Notes under the pieces: model-generated | What the model saw: only the letters and a program-made list of their open reading frames with translations | Told to the model about the DNA's origin: nothing | Database searches by the model: none | Shown: positions 1 to 7,796 of the stretch, piece by piece | Numbering within the stretch: the first letter of the stretch is position 1 | How the letters are laid out: each line of letters starts with the position of its first letter | Made by a program: the position numbers and the translations under genes | DNA from: Paulinella micropora | Lineage: Eukaryota; Cercozoa; Imbricatea; Euglyphida; Paulinellidae | NCBI GenBank assembly: GCA_019918135.1 | Contig: WBZZ01001692.1 | Location: 1-22,834 of the forward strand | Direction of reading: 5' to 3' | DNA: 22,834 nt

Positions 1-23
1 TGGCCGAAGCAGTGGGGCGAGCT

Positions 24-1138
24 ATGAATAAGTTGGCAGTGTCCTTGCCCGATCTGCCCGTCGCGTGGGAGGAGGGGACGACTCGACTGGTCATGCCGAC
101 GACGCCGCCGCCGCCCCCGCTGCCGCCCGGCGAGGAAGAGAGTCGCTCGTCCGACAGTCCCTGTGTCCATCGGTGTAGCGGTTCAACAGGCACACCGGTG
201 CGCCCAGACGACTGTCTTGACGACGCGGTCCGCCTTCCTTTGCCAGCAGAGCAGGACGAGGAGCTGGAGGAAAGGAGAGGGCAGCGACGAGGAGAAAGAG
301 GTACGTCCCTCCCCTGCCGCGCCGTCGCCTCCGCCGTCGTCCGCGCCCGCCGCCGAGGAGGAGGAGAGGCCCGCCAAGCGACGCCGCCTGTACCAGCAGA
401 CAGGGCAGATCTACTACTACTACAAGTTCCAGCAAGCCACGGAACGAGAAAAGAAGCTATGCGACTGGGAGGACAGCGACGAGCCCGCGATCAAGGTCAG
501 CTGGCAGGACCCAAGACGAAGCACCGTGACTGGAGCCTGGAGCCGCTGAGCTACGTGCTGACGTTCAAGCAGAAGGACGGTCCCCACGCCGACGAGCACT
601 GGCGACGCACGATCATGGCGCAGGTCATGTGCAAAGACACACCGTACAGGCCGATCGGGACTCTAGCGCGGTGCCACGTGTCGTAGCAGGCTTAGCAGGC
701 ACGGCAGTGGTACAGCGCTTCCGTCATGATAGGCCGTACGCATGCCTGGCCTTTGCCCTGTTCAACGTGTGCGACGCCCCAAGCGCTACAAGGATAGGCT
801 CAGGTCAGACTTCAAGAAGTCAGTTGATTGCTACCCCGTCTTCTTCGAGTACCTCGACTGGCTGGATGAGAAAGGGTTCATCTTGGCTACCGTCTCCCGC
901 ACGCCTGTGACCAAGCGAGGCACTCGCTGGCTACGCGACAGGACCGCTCCGCTCGGCATCCTCGTCTACGACGGCCACGCCTACGGCATCGACCCCGGAG
1001 CAGTTGGTATTCGACGGCAAGTCCAAAGTGGTCCTGCCCTTGTCCGACCTCGCCGCCCTGGGCGTCCACGCCAGCAATACCGTCTACGAGTGGCTGACAG
1101 TCGAAAAAAAAAAAGACACAGATGACAGTCTTTTTTTA
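24..1138 (+). pseudogene. Frame-broken ORF of unknown function at left end
   Basis: A coding signal runs along the plus strand but switches frame about five times. It starts at an ATG at 24, passes through a Pro- and Glu-rich stretch and a KRRR nuclear-localisation-like motif near 373-390, and continues as ordinary-looking globular protein to about 1110. Each switch lies at a short homopolymer: AAA 271-273, CCC 510-512, GGG 657-659, CCCC 777-780 and CCCC 993-996. A one-base length change at each would restore continuity. The C-terminal part has motifs such as YLDWLDEKGFI and VYEWLTVE but matches no family I know. The 3' end runs into an A11 tract and the repeat array, so the true stop is unclear. 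It is either sequencing error or a decaying gene. I do not recognise the product. Confidence 0.5.
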
Positions 1139-1760
1139 GCCGGCCGAGGGGGTGTGGTTTTTTGGGCCGGGGAAGTGGGGGGGGGGTCCTTAAAAAAAAA
1201 GCTTGTCATAAGTGTCTTATTTGTCATAAAAAAATTTAGCAAAAATTAAAGGGGAATAGCGGTCAAAAAAAAGAATACACACGACCCACCCACCCACCCT
1301 TTTTTTCCAGGCGGCCGGTGGCAGCGTCAGCATAAGACACCTATGACACTGGTTTTTTGGGGCAACCGGGGGGGGGTGGTTCTGGACAGGGTCGAAAAAA
1401 GTGGGGGGGGGGTCCAAAAAAAGTTGTCTTATTTGTCTTGTATGTCATAAAAAATTTAGCAAAAATTAAAGGGGAATAGCGGTCAAAAAAAAGAATACAC
1501 ACGACCCACCCACCCACCCTTTTTTTCCAGGCGGCCGGTGGCAGCGTCAGCATAAGACACCTATGACAGTCTTTTTTTAGCCGGGCCGGGGGGGGGTTGC
1601 GTTTTTTTTCCCCGGAAGAAGGGGGGTGGGTAAGGTCCAAAAAAGTTGTCTTATTTGTCTTATATGTCATAAAAAATTTAGCAAAAATTAAAGGGGAATA
1701 GCGGTCAAAAAGAACACACACGACCCACCCATCCCTTTTTTCCCGGCGACTGCCGCACCA
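1123..1760. repeat. Tandem array of about 220-bp repeats with iteron-like boxes
   Basis: Three copies of a 220-bp unit lie head to tail. The landmark TGACA recurs at 1123, 1343 and 1563, and the landmark GGGGAATAGC at 1251, 1471 and 1693. The third copy diverges after about 1745. Each unit has, in order, a T run, a G-rich block with 8-10 consecutive G, an A run, two to three TGTCWTA boxes, an AT-rich core, A8GAATACACACGACCC, repeated CCCA, and an inverted pair of boxes (ATAAGACAC, CTATGACA). The tail of a preceding unit is visible at 1113-1127. There is no credible coding in the array. It could be a replication origin, a recombination or packaging site, or a regulatory array; function is inference. 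Confidence 0.9.
1204..1348. repeat. 17-bp imperfect inverted repeat inside unit 1 of the array
   Basis: TGTCATAAGTGTCTTAT at 1204-1220 is the reverse complement of ATAAGACACCTATGACA at 1332-1348 except for one base. The arms flank an AT-rich then C-rich core of 111 bp. In units 2 and 3 the left arm is altered (TTGTCTTATTTGTCTT-type), while unit 2 keeps the right arm. This could be a set of protein-binding sites in opposite orientations, or the ends of a small non-autonomous element. Confidence 0.7.
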
Positions 1761-1936
1761 CTGCCTTTTTTCGTGGACCCATGGGACCAAAAAGGCAGTA
1801 CGTGCCTGAACCGACCAAAATTCAAGGCTGGCAAAAAAGTAACGGACGGGCCCTCTGCCAGCTCAGAACACCCGAGTTTCGCTCGAGGGGAAGTGACAAG
1901 CAGCCGGAACGAGACTATTGCCTTTTTTCTGCCACC

Positions 1937-2788
1937 ATGAGAGCCACCAGACGCCTTCGAGATGTGGAAGCCCAGCCACCTGTTCCCAAGCGCCGCAGAT
2001 TCCGACGTTTGCGCGGCCCCATGCCACGAGCGGTCTACCGCCCCATGTCGTACGAACGCTCTGCCATGCAGGAGTGGGAAAGGTTTGCTCTTGAGCGCGT
2101 GTGCAACGAGAAGTGCTGGGGAGGATCTTTCACCCCCGACTACGCAATTCCTGCCCTGATGAACGCCATGGTCAGCATAACAAATCGAAAGATGCACACA
2201 GAAAGCAAGGTAGTCGCAGATAACGACCAAGACTTCTACATGTCCTGGTCTGCGCAGTCCGTCCCAGTAACACTGTATTCGCCGCTTGATCACCTGCTGA
2301 TGACCAGCGACGAGTGGAGCCAGATCGCCAGATTGGTTGCAGCGGAACACAGGGGCCTACGTCTTCTGCGAGATCTCGGTGTCCCCAAGGAGCTCGTGTC
2401 CACAATCACTGAATATGTGAACCCTGCTCTCTACGAGCCCCTTGTGGAAAACGAATGGTGCTCGCTCTCTGCCGGTGATCGCGAATACCTGCGCATCAGC
2501 CTGCGGTTAGATGACCTGCGCGTGACTATTATCGACACGAGCAACCATAACGGGTTTCGTTGCGAACTCTGTCAAGCATGGGCCGACATGTCTGCATTCC
2601 AGTATGGGTATTCACGTTACTATCCCTACATGCAGCGGTATGAACCTGAATATTCATCAAGGGTGCACCGACACATGGAGAAGCTGAGGCTCCAGCGCGA
2701 AGACGACCGCTGGCGCGGGATCGAGGCAAAGCTCAACGTGCGTCTGCGTAGGTTCTTCAGACTAGTCGACGAGTTGGCTGCGATGTAA
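1937..2788 (+). CDS. Hypothetical basic protein with NLS-like motif
   Basis: This is a 283-residue protein of unrecognised family. I chose the ATG at 1937 because it follows a T6 run and sits in GCCACCATGA, a strong Kozak context. The frame is open back to 1781, so a 335-residue form is possible. Residues 16-27 form a Pro-flanked basic cluster (KRRRFRRLR) that looks like a nuclear localisation signal. Residues 141-165 (LLRDLGVPKELVSTITEYV) resemble the helical F-box-like or leucine-rich segments common in giant-virus proteins. There is one CxxC pair at 209-212 and a Tyr-rich patch at 223-238. The C-terminus is a charged helix. It lies directly after the repeat array and leads the plus-strand group. 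It ends in TAA followed by A and T runs that may terminate transcription. Confidence 0.75.
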   Translation: MRATRRLRDVEAQPPVPKRRRFRRLRGPMPRAVYRPMSYERSAMQEWERFALERVCNEKCWGGSFTPDYAIPALMNAMVSITNRKMHTESKVVADNDQDFYMSWSAQSVPVTLYSPLDHLLMTSDEWSQIARLVAAEHRGLRLLRDLGVPKELVSTITEYVNPALYEPLVENEWCSLSAGDREYLRISLRLDDLRVTIIDTSNHNGFRCELCQAWADMSAFQYGYSRYYPYMQRYEPEYSSRVHRHMEKLRLQREDDRWRGIEAKLNVRLRRFFRLVDELAAM

Positions 2789-2826
2789 AAAAACTGTGTT
2801 TTTTTTAAATTAAATAAAAGCGTATA

Positions 2827-2862
2827 ACTTTTTTCTTCTTAGCTTTTTATTGTTAAATACCA
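2827..2862 (+). promoter_or_regulatory. Duplicated promoter-like leader, copy 1
   Basis: A T-rich leader (T6, CTTCTTAG, CTTTTTATTGTTAAATACC) lies directly before the ATG at 2863. It is nearly the same as 2952-2988 before the next gene, which argues for a real upstream control element carried along by duplication. Confidence 0.5.
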
Positions 2863-2922
2863 ATGCCGGAAGCCTGTCCTGTTTGTGGTGCGACAACGCC
2901 CAAAAAGGAGTGTTCAGACTGA
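2863..2922 (+). pseudogene. Truncated copy of the small Cys-rich gene (19 aa)
   Basis: This short ORF encodes MPEACPVCGATTPKKECSD and then TGA. Its start matches the following gene (M-x-x-x-C-P-x-C-G-A in both), and so does its T-rich leader. It carries one complete CxxC knuckle and one further Cys, then stops. The most likely reading is a tandem duplicate truncated or decayed after the first zinc-binding half. It could still be a very small expressed peptide. Confidence 0.55.
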
Positions 2923-2951
2923 GAGCTTACTAGATACGCGAAGAAGACTAA

Positions 2952-2988
2952 GTGTTTTTTTTCTTCGCTGCTTTTATTAGTAAATACC
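2952..2988 (+). promoter_or_regulatory. Duplicated promoter-like leader, copy 2
   Basis: T8-CTTCG followed by CTTTTATTAGTAAATACC ends directly at the ATG at 2989. It aligns with 2827-2862. A weaker relative (T9-CTATTGTTGAGTTAGTAAACTAA) precedes the fibre gene at 3254. Shared sequence before three consecutive starts suggests a common promoter class. Confidence 0.5.
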
Positions 2989-3207
2989 ATGCTAGCACTC
3001 TGTCCCACGTGCGGTGCCTGCTTTTTTGAAGGCCAGCTATACTGGTCTGGTACTTGTAAAAAAGGAGACCCTCGAGACTTAGCGTCGCTTGTGTGCCGCC
3101 CCTACGGCGACGGCGCCTGCATCAACCCTGCCAGAGACGTCCCCGGCGGAGACACCTGGGAGGAGCGGATGCGCTTCGTGGACAATTTCCTGGACGAGAT
3201 GTTGTAA
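2989..3207 (+). CDS. Small Cys-rich protein, possible zinc ribbon
   Basis: This 72-residue protein has Cys at 5, 8, 11, 23, 36 and 44. The first pair is a CPTC knuckle, and LVC...GDGACINP may supply the second half of a metal site. The C-terminal third (GGDTWEERMRFVDNFLDEML) is an acidic amphipathic helix. Small proteins of this type are common in large and mid-size DNA viruses, but I cannot name a family. It sits between its truncated copy (2863-2922) and the fibre gene. TAA is followed by an A/T-rich spacer with a T9 run. Confidence 0.75.
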   Translation: MLALCPTCGACFFEGQLYWSGTCKKGDPRDLASLVCRPYGDGACINPARDVPGGDTWEERMRFVDNFLDEML

Positions 3208-3253
3208 AATAATTAAAAAACTTTTTTTTTCTATTGTTGAGTTAGTAAACTAA

Positions 3254-6046
3254 ATGGACTCCGACAGGGGGAACAAGCGCCGCCGGCTCGATGGCTCGAC
3301 TGACTCTTTTGTGCTGCCGGGGGCCGGACAGAACGGCAACGTTCTCGTCTCGGACGGCGACGGGGGCGTGAGATGGGCGAGTGACGGGGTGGCCGCGACT
3401 TCTGCGTCGCTCACGGCACATACAGGTGCTACGAACAACCCTCACGGGACCTCTGTGAGCAACATTGTCGGGGGTCCAGCCGCGACTTCTGCGTCTCTCA
3501 CGGCACATACCGGAGCTACGAACAACCCGCACGGGACCTCGCTTGCTAACCTAGTGAACTCGTCGACGCTCACGCTGACAGGGGCTGGCGGCAATAGCAC
3601 ACTCGCCGCCCCAGCCTCTGGCTCTTCTGCACTCAAGCTGCCGACAACGCTTCCGGGCAGCACTTCGTTAATGACACTCGATTCAAGCGGCCAGCTAGCG
3701 ACAGGGGCTGCCAGCTCGCTGTCACTCAGCGGGGCAGGCGGCACCAGCACGCTTTCCGCTCCAGCTTCTGGCTCTACTGCACTCAAGCTGCCTAGCTCCT
3801 TGCCCATCACCACAGCGCTGATGTCACTAACGTCTAACGGCGCGATGCAAGCTGGTGGTAATATGATCTACCATAACTTGATGTTCGGTCTGGCTGCCAC
3901 TGGTAGCAAGATGCCGAGCGACATGACTACGAACCCCTGGGTCAGCCCTGATATGTACACCTATACAGCGAGCTCCGATGGGAGGTACGGGGACAACGTC
4001 TTATATGATGCTAGACTCGCGTTCGACAACTCCGCCAGTACTACACACATGGGCACAGGCCCTTACGACGCTACTACAGGCGTTTGGAGTGGCTCATTGG
4101 GGGTGACTGGCAAGACTATCAGCGGCGTTTTTGTGAATGGTAACTGGTTACAGCTCGATTTGGGTAGGGTGGTTCAACTGACACAGTACTACGTTACTTC
4201 TGCCAGTAGCATAAATTCCGCGACCTCGTATGCGCCCGGCCAGTGGGCGATGGCTACTAGCACGAACGGCTCTACTTGGACCATGTGGCACGACCAGAAC
4301 GTGACACAGACGTTCACCACGAGCCAGGAAAAGACGTTTGCTCCTATAGTCCCAGCAATTGGCAGGTATGTGGTGATGGTATTTAGAGTCGCTGGTTCTA
4401 GCAACCTGGTCGGCCGGGTCGTCAACGAAATAGCATCGTTAAAATTCGATTTCAACGACTACGTGTATTTGCCGAGGAACCTGTCACCACCCTCAGACGT
4501 GACTGACGCCGCCAACAAAGGCTACGTGGACACGCAGACTTCGAAGACACCATTGACGGTCGGCACCAGTACGGTCGCGAGCGCTGGGACAGTCGCGCTG
4601 AGCCTGCCTAGCGCGCTGCCGTCCAACACGTCCTTCGTTTCCTTGTCTAGCGGAGGGCAGCTAGCCGCCTCTTCTGTCAGAGTGCCTGCTAGCCTGCCCG
4701 GCTCGACGTCGCTGGTCACGCTGGATTCGGCGGGCCAGCTTGCGGCCAGCTCGTTGTTGCCGGCCTCCACGCCGGCCCAGACTGCCGTTCTGAGCCTGAC
4801 TTCTGCAGGGCAGATGGTGACCCAGAGCACTTCGACCACGGTCGTGACTTCTGGCTCGGTGACGCTGCCGACCTGGACTTCCATATCGGCCTATACGCCT
4901 ACCACGGACCCTAACTGGGTGCTCAGCCACTCTTCCGCACAAGCTAGCCAAGAGAGCTGGAGAGTTTTCGACGGTGTCGCCGCCAATGGCTGGACTAGCC
5001 TCGGCAACTACAACTCGGACGGGAGTATCAACACGACCAACAACGCCGTTACCAACGTAGGCGGCAGCAACGTGTACGGCGAGTACTTTACGCTCCAGCA
5101 CACGCGGCGCCGGTACAGGATCACGAGCTTCGCGTTGACCAACGGAGTTACTCTTAGTACCTCAACCAAAAGCTTCACGTTGGCGGGGTCGGACAATGGC
5201 AGTACCTGGACACTGGTCTGGTCCGGTAACTTCTCTTTTACCACGACGTCACAGACCCTGAACTCGAGCGCGCCCGCTTCGACCGCGTTCTATTACTACC
5301 ACTGGTTTATTGTCACTTCGGTACATTCGAGTGCCGCGTCCGTCGTGGGGACCTTTGCGCCCGTCGTTGAGTCCGAGGGCGTGTCGGCCACTGCCACGGG
5401 CCTCACGGGCGTGGATACGATCACGAGCGGCAAAATCACCACGACGTTGCTGACCGCGCTGCCCTCCGCCGGCACGGATCGCGTGCTCCAAATCAACGAC
5501 CTCGGCGAGTTCGAGCTGGGCACCTGGGACTGCGGCCACTGGCTTTGCGAAACAGTGCTGACTTTTGCTAATGCTAATGGCAGGATTATGACTTACGACA
5601 ACACGGTGAGAATCGCACCTTCTTTCGGCAATATCACTCGCTTGACTAGCAACTCAGGCAACGCTTCTACCAGCTACACCACGTTCCAGAACACTTCGGG
5701 CATGACCAGAAAATGGCTCGTTGCTGCCTGCGTCAAATTCAAAAACACCGCCACGAGCAGTCCCATGAACGCCGAGGCCTGGGTCGAGAAGAGCGCTAGC
5801 AGGCCGGCCAGCAACACTGCGATCGCGTCGGTGCGCTGGCTGCACTCCACCACTTATAGTAACGGTAGTGCTTTCAACGGGCAGTATGCGACAGTGAATC
5901 TAGCTGGCATAGTGGAAGTGGCCGCGAACGAGTACATCTGGATCGAGGTTTACGGAGGTACAGCAACTGCCGTAAATTACATTGCAAACATTGGATCAGC
6001 CGTCTATGAAAGAGGTTTTGTGTCTATTACCGAGATCCCGGGCTGA
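3254..6046 (+). CDS. Fibre/adhesin protein with two discoidin-like domains
   Basis: This 930-residue protein is probably a trimeric host-attachment fibre on the virion. Residues 47-97 hold two copies of a tail-fibre type repeat (AHTGATNNPHGTS at 55-67 and 84-96). Residues 106-202 hold two copies of a 50-residue repeat (GAGG-STL-APASGS-ALKLP, then L-S-x-GQL/AMQ), with degenerate copies at 440-525 and 731-755. Residues 230-402 and 540-706 each look like an F5/8 type C (discoidin) sugar-binding domain, for example GNWLQLDLG with NGSTWTMW and NGSTWTLVW. DAANKGYVDTQ at 418-428 is a known phage tail-fibre motif. Residues 757-930 look like a compact beta-rich, TNF/C1q-like head. An odd feature is the KRRRL motif at 8-12. 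The assignment rests on motifs, not a database match. Confidence 0.85.
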   Translation: MDSDRGNKRRRLDGSTDSFVLPGAGQNGNVLVSDGDGGVRWASDGVAATSASLTAHTGATNNPHGTSVSNIVGGPAATSASLTAHTGATNNPHGTSLANLVNSSTLTLTGAGGNSTLAAPASGSSALKLPTTLPGSTSLMTLDSSGQLATGAASSLSLSGAGGTSTLSAPASGSTALKLPSSLPITTALMSLTSNGAMQAGGNMIYHNLMFGLAATGSKMPSDMTTNPWVSPDMYTYTASSDGRYGDNVLYDARLAFDNSASTTHMGTGPYDATTGVWSGSLGVTGKTISGVFVNGNWLQLDLGRVVQLTQYYVTSASSINSATSYAPGQWAMATSTNGSTWTMWHDQNVTQTFTTSQEKTFAPIVPAIGRYVVMVFRVAGSSNLVGRVVNEIASLKFDFNDYVYLPRNLSPPSDVTDAANKGYVDTQTSKTPLTVGTSTVASAGTVALSLPSALPSNTSFVSLSSGGQLAASSVRVPASLPGSTSLVTLDSAGQLAASSLLPASTPAQTAVLSLTSAGQMVTQSTSTTVVTSGSVTLPTWTSISAYTPTTDPNWVLSHSSAQASQESWRVFDGVAANGWTSLGNYNSDGSINTTNNAVTNVGGSNVYGEYFTLQHTRRRYRITSFALTNGVTLSTSTKSFTLAGSDNGSTWTLVWSGNFSFTTTSQTLNSSAPASTAFYYYHWFIVTSVHSSAASVVGTFAPVVESEGVSATATGLTGVDTITSGKITTTLLTALPSAGTDRVLQINDLGEFELGTWDCGHWLCETVLTFANANGRIMTYDNTVRIAPSFGNITRLTSNSGNASTSYTTFQNTSGMTRKWLVAACVKFKNTATSSPMNAEAWVEKSASRPASNTAIASVRWLHSTTYSNGSAFNGQYATVNLAGIVEVAANEYIWIEVYGGTATAVNYIANIGSAVYERGFVSITEIPG
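3392..3540 (+). repeat. Two near-identical 62-bp coding repeats in the fibre gene
   Basis: Positions 3392-3453 and 3479-3540 differ at only a few bases (offset 87 bp, 29 codons). Such high DNA identity suggests recent duplication or ongoing recombination in the stalk, a usual route to length variation in fibres. Confidence 0.85.
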
Positions 6047-6082
6047 TTTTTTTTTCTTTCGAGTCTGTATTTTTTATTAAAA

Positions 6083-6364
6083 ATGGACGCTTTGCGACAA
6101 GCACTAGCCGAGAACGAGAACGAGCTGGCCACGTGCCTAGCCCGCCGCCGGATCCTGGCCGTAGAGCGAGAGAAGTTACAGCTGCAGATCGCGCTCTGTG
6201 AAAAGGTCTGTGGTTGTAGGGAGACGCGCCTGCAGATCAAGCAATTGATCCAGCAAGAAGAGGAGGCGGAGGCGGCCGCCGAGTCTGCCGCCCACGCGGC
6301 CGTCGAGGCCGAAATGGCACTAGAAGAGACAGTCGTAGAGATGCCTGACACAATCAATGGCTAG
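6083..6364 (+). CDS. Small coiled-coil protein
   Basis: This 93-residue protein is almost wholly helical: MDALRQALAENENELATCLA, then a heptad-like charged region, a CEKVCGC cluster at 39-45, and a Glu/Ala-rich tail (EEEAEAAAESAAHAAVEAE). I recognise no family. It starts at the ATG after a T/A-rich spacer (TATTTTTTATTAAAAATG) and follows the fibre gene by 36 bp, so it may be a fibre partner or chaperone; that is inference. Its TAG stop shares CTAG with the oppositely directed RNR gene, so the two genes overlap by 4 bp tail to tail. Confidence 0.7.
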   Translation: MDALRQALAENENELATCLARRRILAVEREKLQLQIALCEKVCGCRETRLQIKQLIQQEEEAEAAAESAAHAAVEAEMALEETVVEMPDTING

Positions 6365-7338
6365 AAGTCCTGGTCTAGGCCCCATTCCGGCTCCTTGGCC
6401 GGCGCCCGCGCGTACTCGCTCACTCTTTTCTCGAAAAAGTTAGTCTTGCCTACCACGCCTAGCTGCTCCATGAAGGGCAGCGGGCACTTGGCCACCCCGT
6501 ACAGCTTTTCGCTCAGGCCCAAGTTCTGCAGCAGTCCGTCCGCCACGAACTCGACGTAGCGTTCAAGTAGCGACGCATTCAAACCCAGCAGTGCCACCGG
6601 CAGCGACTCGCTGATGAACCTCCGTTCGACTTCGACACAGCCCGCCACGATCTGGAAAATGCGCGACATCTGCAGCTTGTTCGACACGTGGTGCTTGTAC
6701 AAGTGGCACGCAAACAGGCCGTGCTGTGTCTCGTCCCGCGCAATAAACTCGTTCGAGGTGCACAGGCCTTGCAACAGGCCCGGGTGCTTTTGTTTTAGCC
6801 AGAAAATGGAGGCGAAAGAAGAGGCGAACTGGACAAGCTCGACACAAGCGAACGCCACCAGGTGCTCGGCGAACGAAGACCGGGCCGGGCTGAGCCACTG
6901 TAGCGCCCACTTGGCTTTTTGTGCGACGGTCGGGACCTGCGTGATCGCATTGAACAGTTTGTCCTTCTCTTGCTGGTCGCTGATGATCGTATCGATCAAC
7001 AGGCTGTAGGTCCGCGAGTGTTCGGCCTCGTTAAAGATCTGGTAAGAATAAAAAAGTCTAGCTTCGGAATATTGCACTTCGGCCAAAAAATTGGCGGCCA
7101 GGTTCTCTTGGATGATGCCGTCGCTCGAGGCGAAAAAGCCCAGCACCATCTTAATAAAATGCTGCTCGTCCGCACCCAGTTTCTTGAAATCGGCCTGTTC
7201 CCGGCTCAGATCAAGCTCGTCTGCTGTCCAGAAGGACCGCAGGGAAGCTTCATAGAATGAATACAGGTCCGGACGCCGTATCGGGAAGAGACAAAATCGC
7301 GATTCTTCCGGCACGAGTAGTTTTTCTTCAGTGTCCAT
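6361..7338 (-). CDS. Ribonucleoside-diphosphate reductase small subunit (R2, class Ia)
   Basis: This 325-residue protein is the radical-generating subunit of class Ia ribonucleotide reductase. With R1 it reduces NDPs to dNDPs in the cytosol. All expected residues are present: iron ligands D73 (ASSDG), E104 and H107 (NEAEH), E167 (VELV), E203 and H206 (RDETQH), and the radical tyrosine Y111 (SRTYSLLID). GKTNFFEKRV and a C-terminal acidic-Phe tail (LDQDF) that normally docks on R1 are also seen. Length is normal for viral or eukaryotic R2. I chose the ATG at 7338; the frame extends upstream only through a TTG, which is unlikely in a eukaryotic virus. No R1 is in the window, so R1 lies elsewhere or comes from the host. 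It is divergent from the gene at 7449. Confidence 0.97.
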   Translation of the reverse strand: MDTEEKLLVPEESRFCLFPIRRPDLYSFYEASLRSFWTADELDLSREQADFKKLGADEQHFIKMVLGFFASSDGIIQENLAANFLAEVQYSEARLFYSYQIFNEAEHSRTYSLLIDTIISDQQEKDKLFNAITQVPTVAQKAKWALQWLSPARSSFAEHLVAFACVELVQFASSFASIFWLKQKHPGLLQGLCTSNEFIARDETQHGLFACHLYKHHVSNKLQMSRIFQIVAGCVEVERRFISESLPVALLGLNASLLERYVEFVADGLLQNLGLSEKLYGVAKCPLPFMEQLGVVGKTNFFEKRVSEYARAPAKEPEWGLDQDF

Positions 7339-7448
7339 TCGTTCAGCTGCCGGTTGTCCAGCTTCAGCAAGGCCATCCCCTTTTATTGATATATACAAAG
7401 GAGAGGATATATTTTTTTCTTATCGGCACAACAGAACAAAAACAATTC
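7339..7448. promoter_or_regulatory. Divergent promoter region between RNR and 7449 gene
   Basis: This 110-bp gap separates divergent starts. It contains TTTTATTGATATATACAAAG and, 20 bp on, GGATATATTTTTTT. These give a TATA-like box for each direction about 50 bp upstream of each ATG. It is inferred from position and composition only. Confidence 0.4.
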
Positions 7449-7796
7449 ATGTTGCAAAGACGTAAGACCGAACAACGGCTGATGCCCTCTTCGCCAGAGT
7501 CCATTACTGTAACTTCTCATGAGCTCGCACTCGAGCTCAAGCGCAGCTACAGCGATTTCAGTTGGCAGAGCGTGCCGCAGCTCATTGTTCACGGGGTCAA
7601 GTACCTTGCCTTCTATACTAATCATACTGGCGAGGAGAAGAAGCAGATTCTCGTTTCTGTGCTCGTCGATCTGTGTCCCGACGACAACGTGGACAAGCTG
7701 ATCCCGCCCGTGGTCGACGTCATCTGGGAGCTCGTAAAGGCGGCCATCGCTTCCAACTGCTGCGAGCTGTGTCCCAAGGTCTGCACGGTCATGTAG
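7449..7796 (+). CDS. Hypothetical protein, 115 aa
   Basis: This is a compact protein with alternating strands and helices (SVPQLIVHGVKYLAFYT, KKQILVSVLVDLC, PPVVDVIWELVKAAIASN) and a Cys cluster near the C-terminus (CCELCPKVC). The open frame runs back to 7257, but that part is antisense to RNR. The ATG at 7449 follows a TATA-like box and an A-rich leader, so I prefer it. It ends in TAG and overlaps the convergent gene at 7789 by 8 bp. I recognise no family. Its position beside RNR may be chance. Confidence 0.7.
   Translation: MLQRRKTEQRLMPSSPESITVTSHELALELKRSYSDFSWQSVPQLIVHGVKYLAFYTNHTGEEKKQILVSVLVDLCPDDNVDKLIPPVVDVIWELVKAAIASNCCELCPKVCTVM

Noticed and set aside
3392..3540. CRISPR-like direct repeats
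   Set aside because: There are only two copies, inside an intact reading frame and encoding fibre repeats.
7339..7398. Longer RNR start (20 extra codons)
   Set aside because: It begins with TTG and has no family support. The ATG at 7338 gives the normal R2 length.
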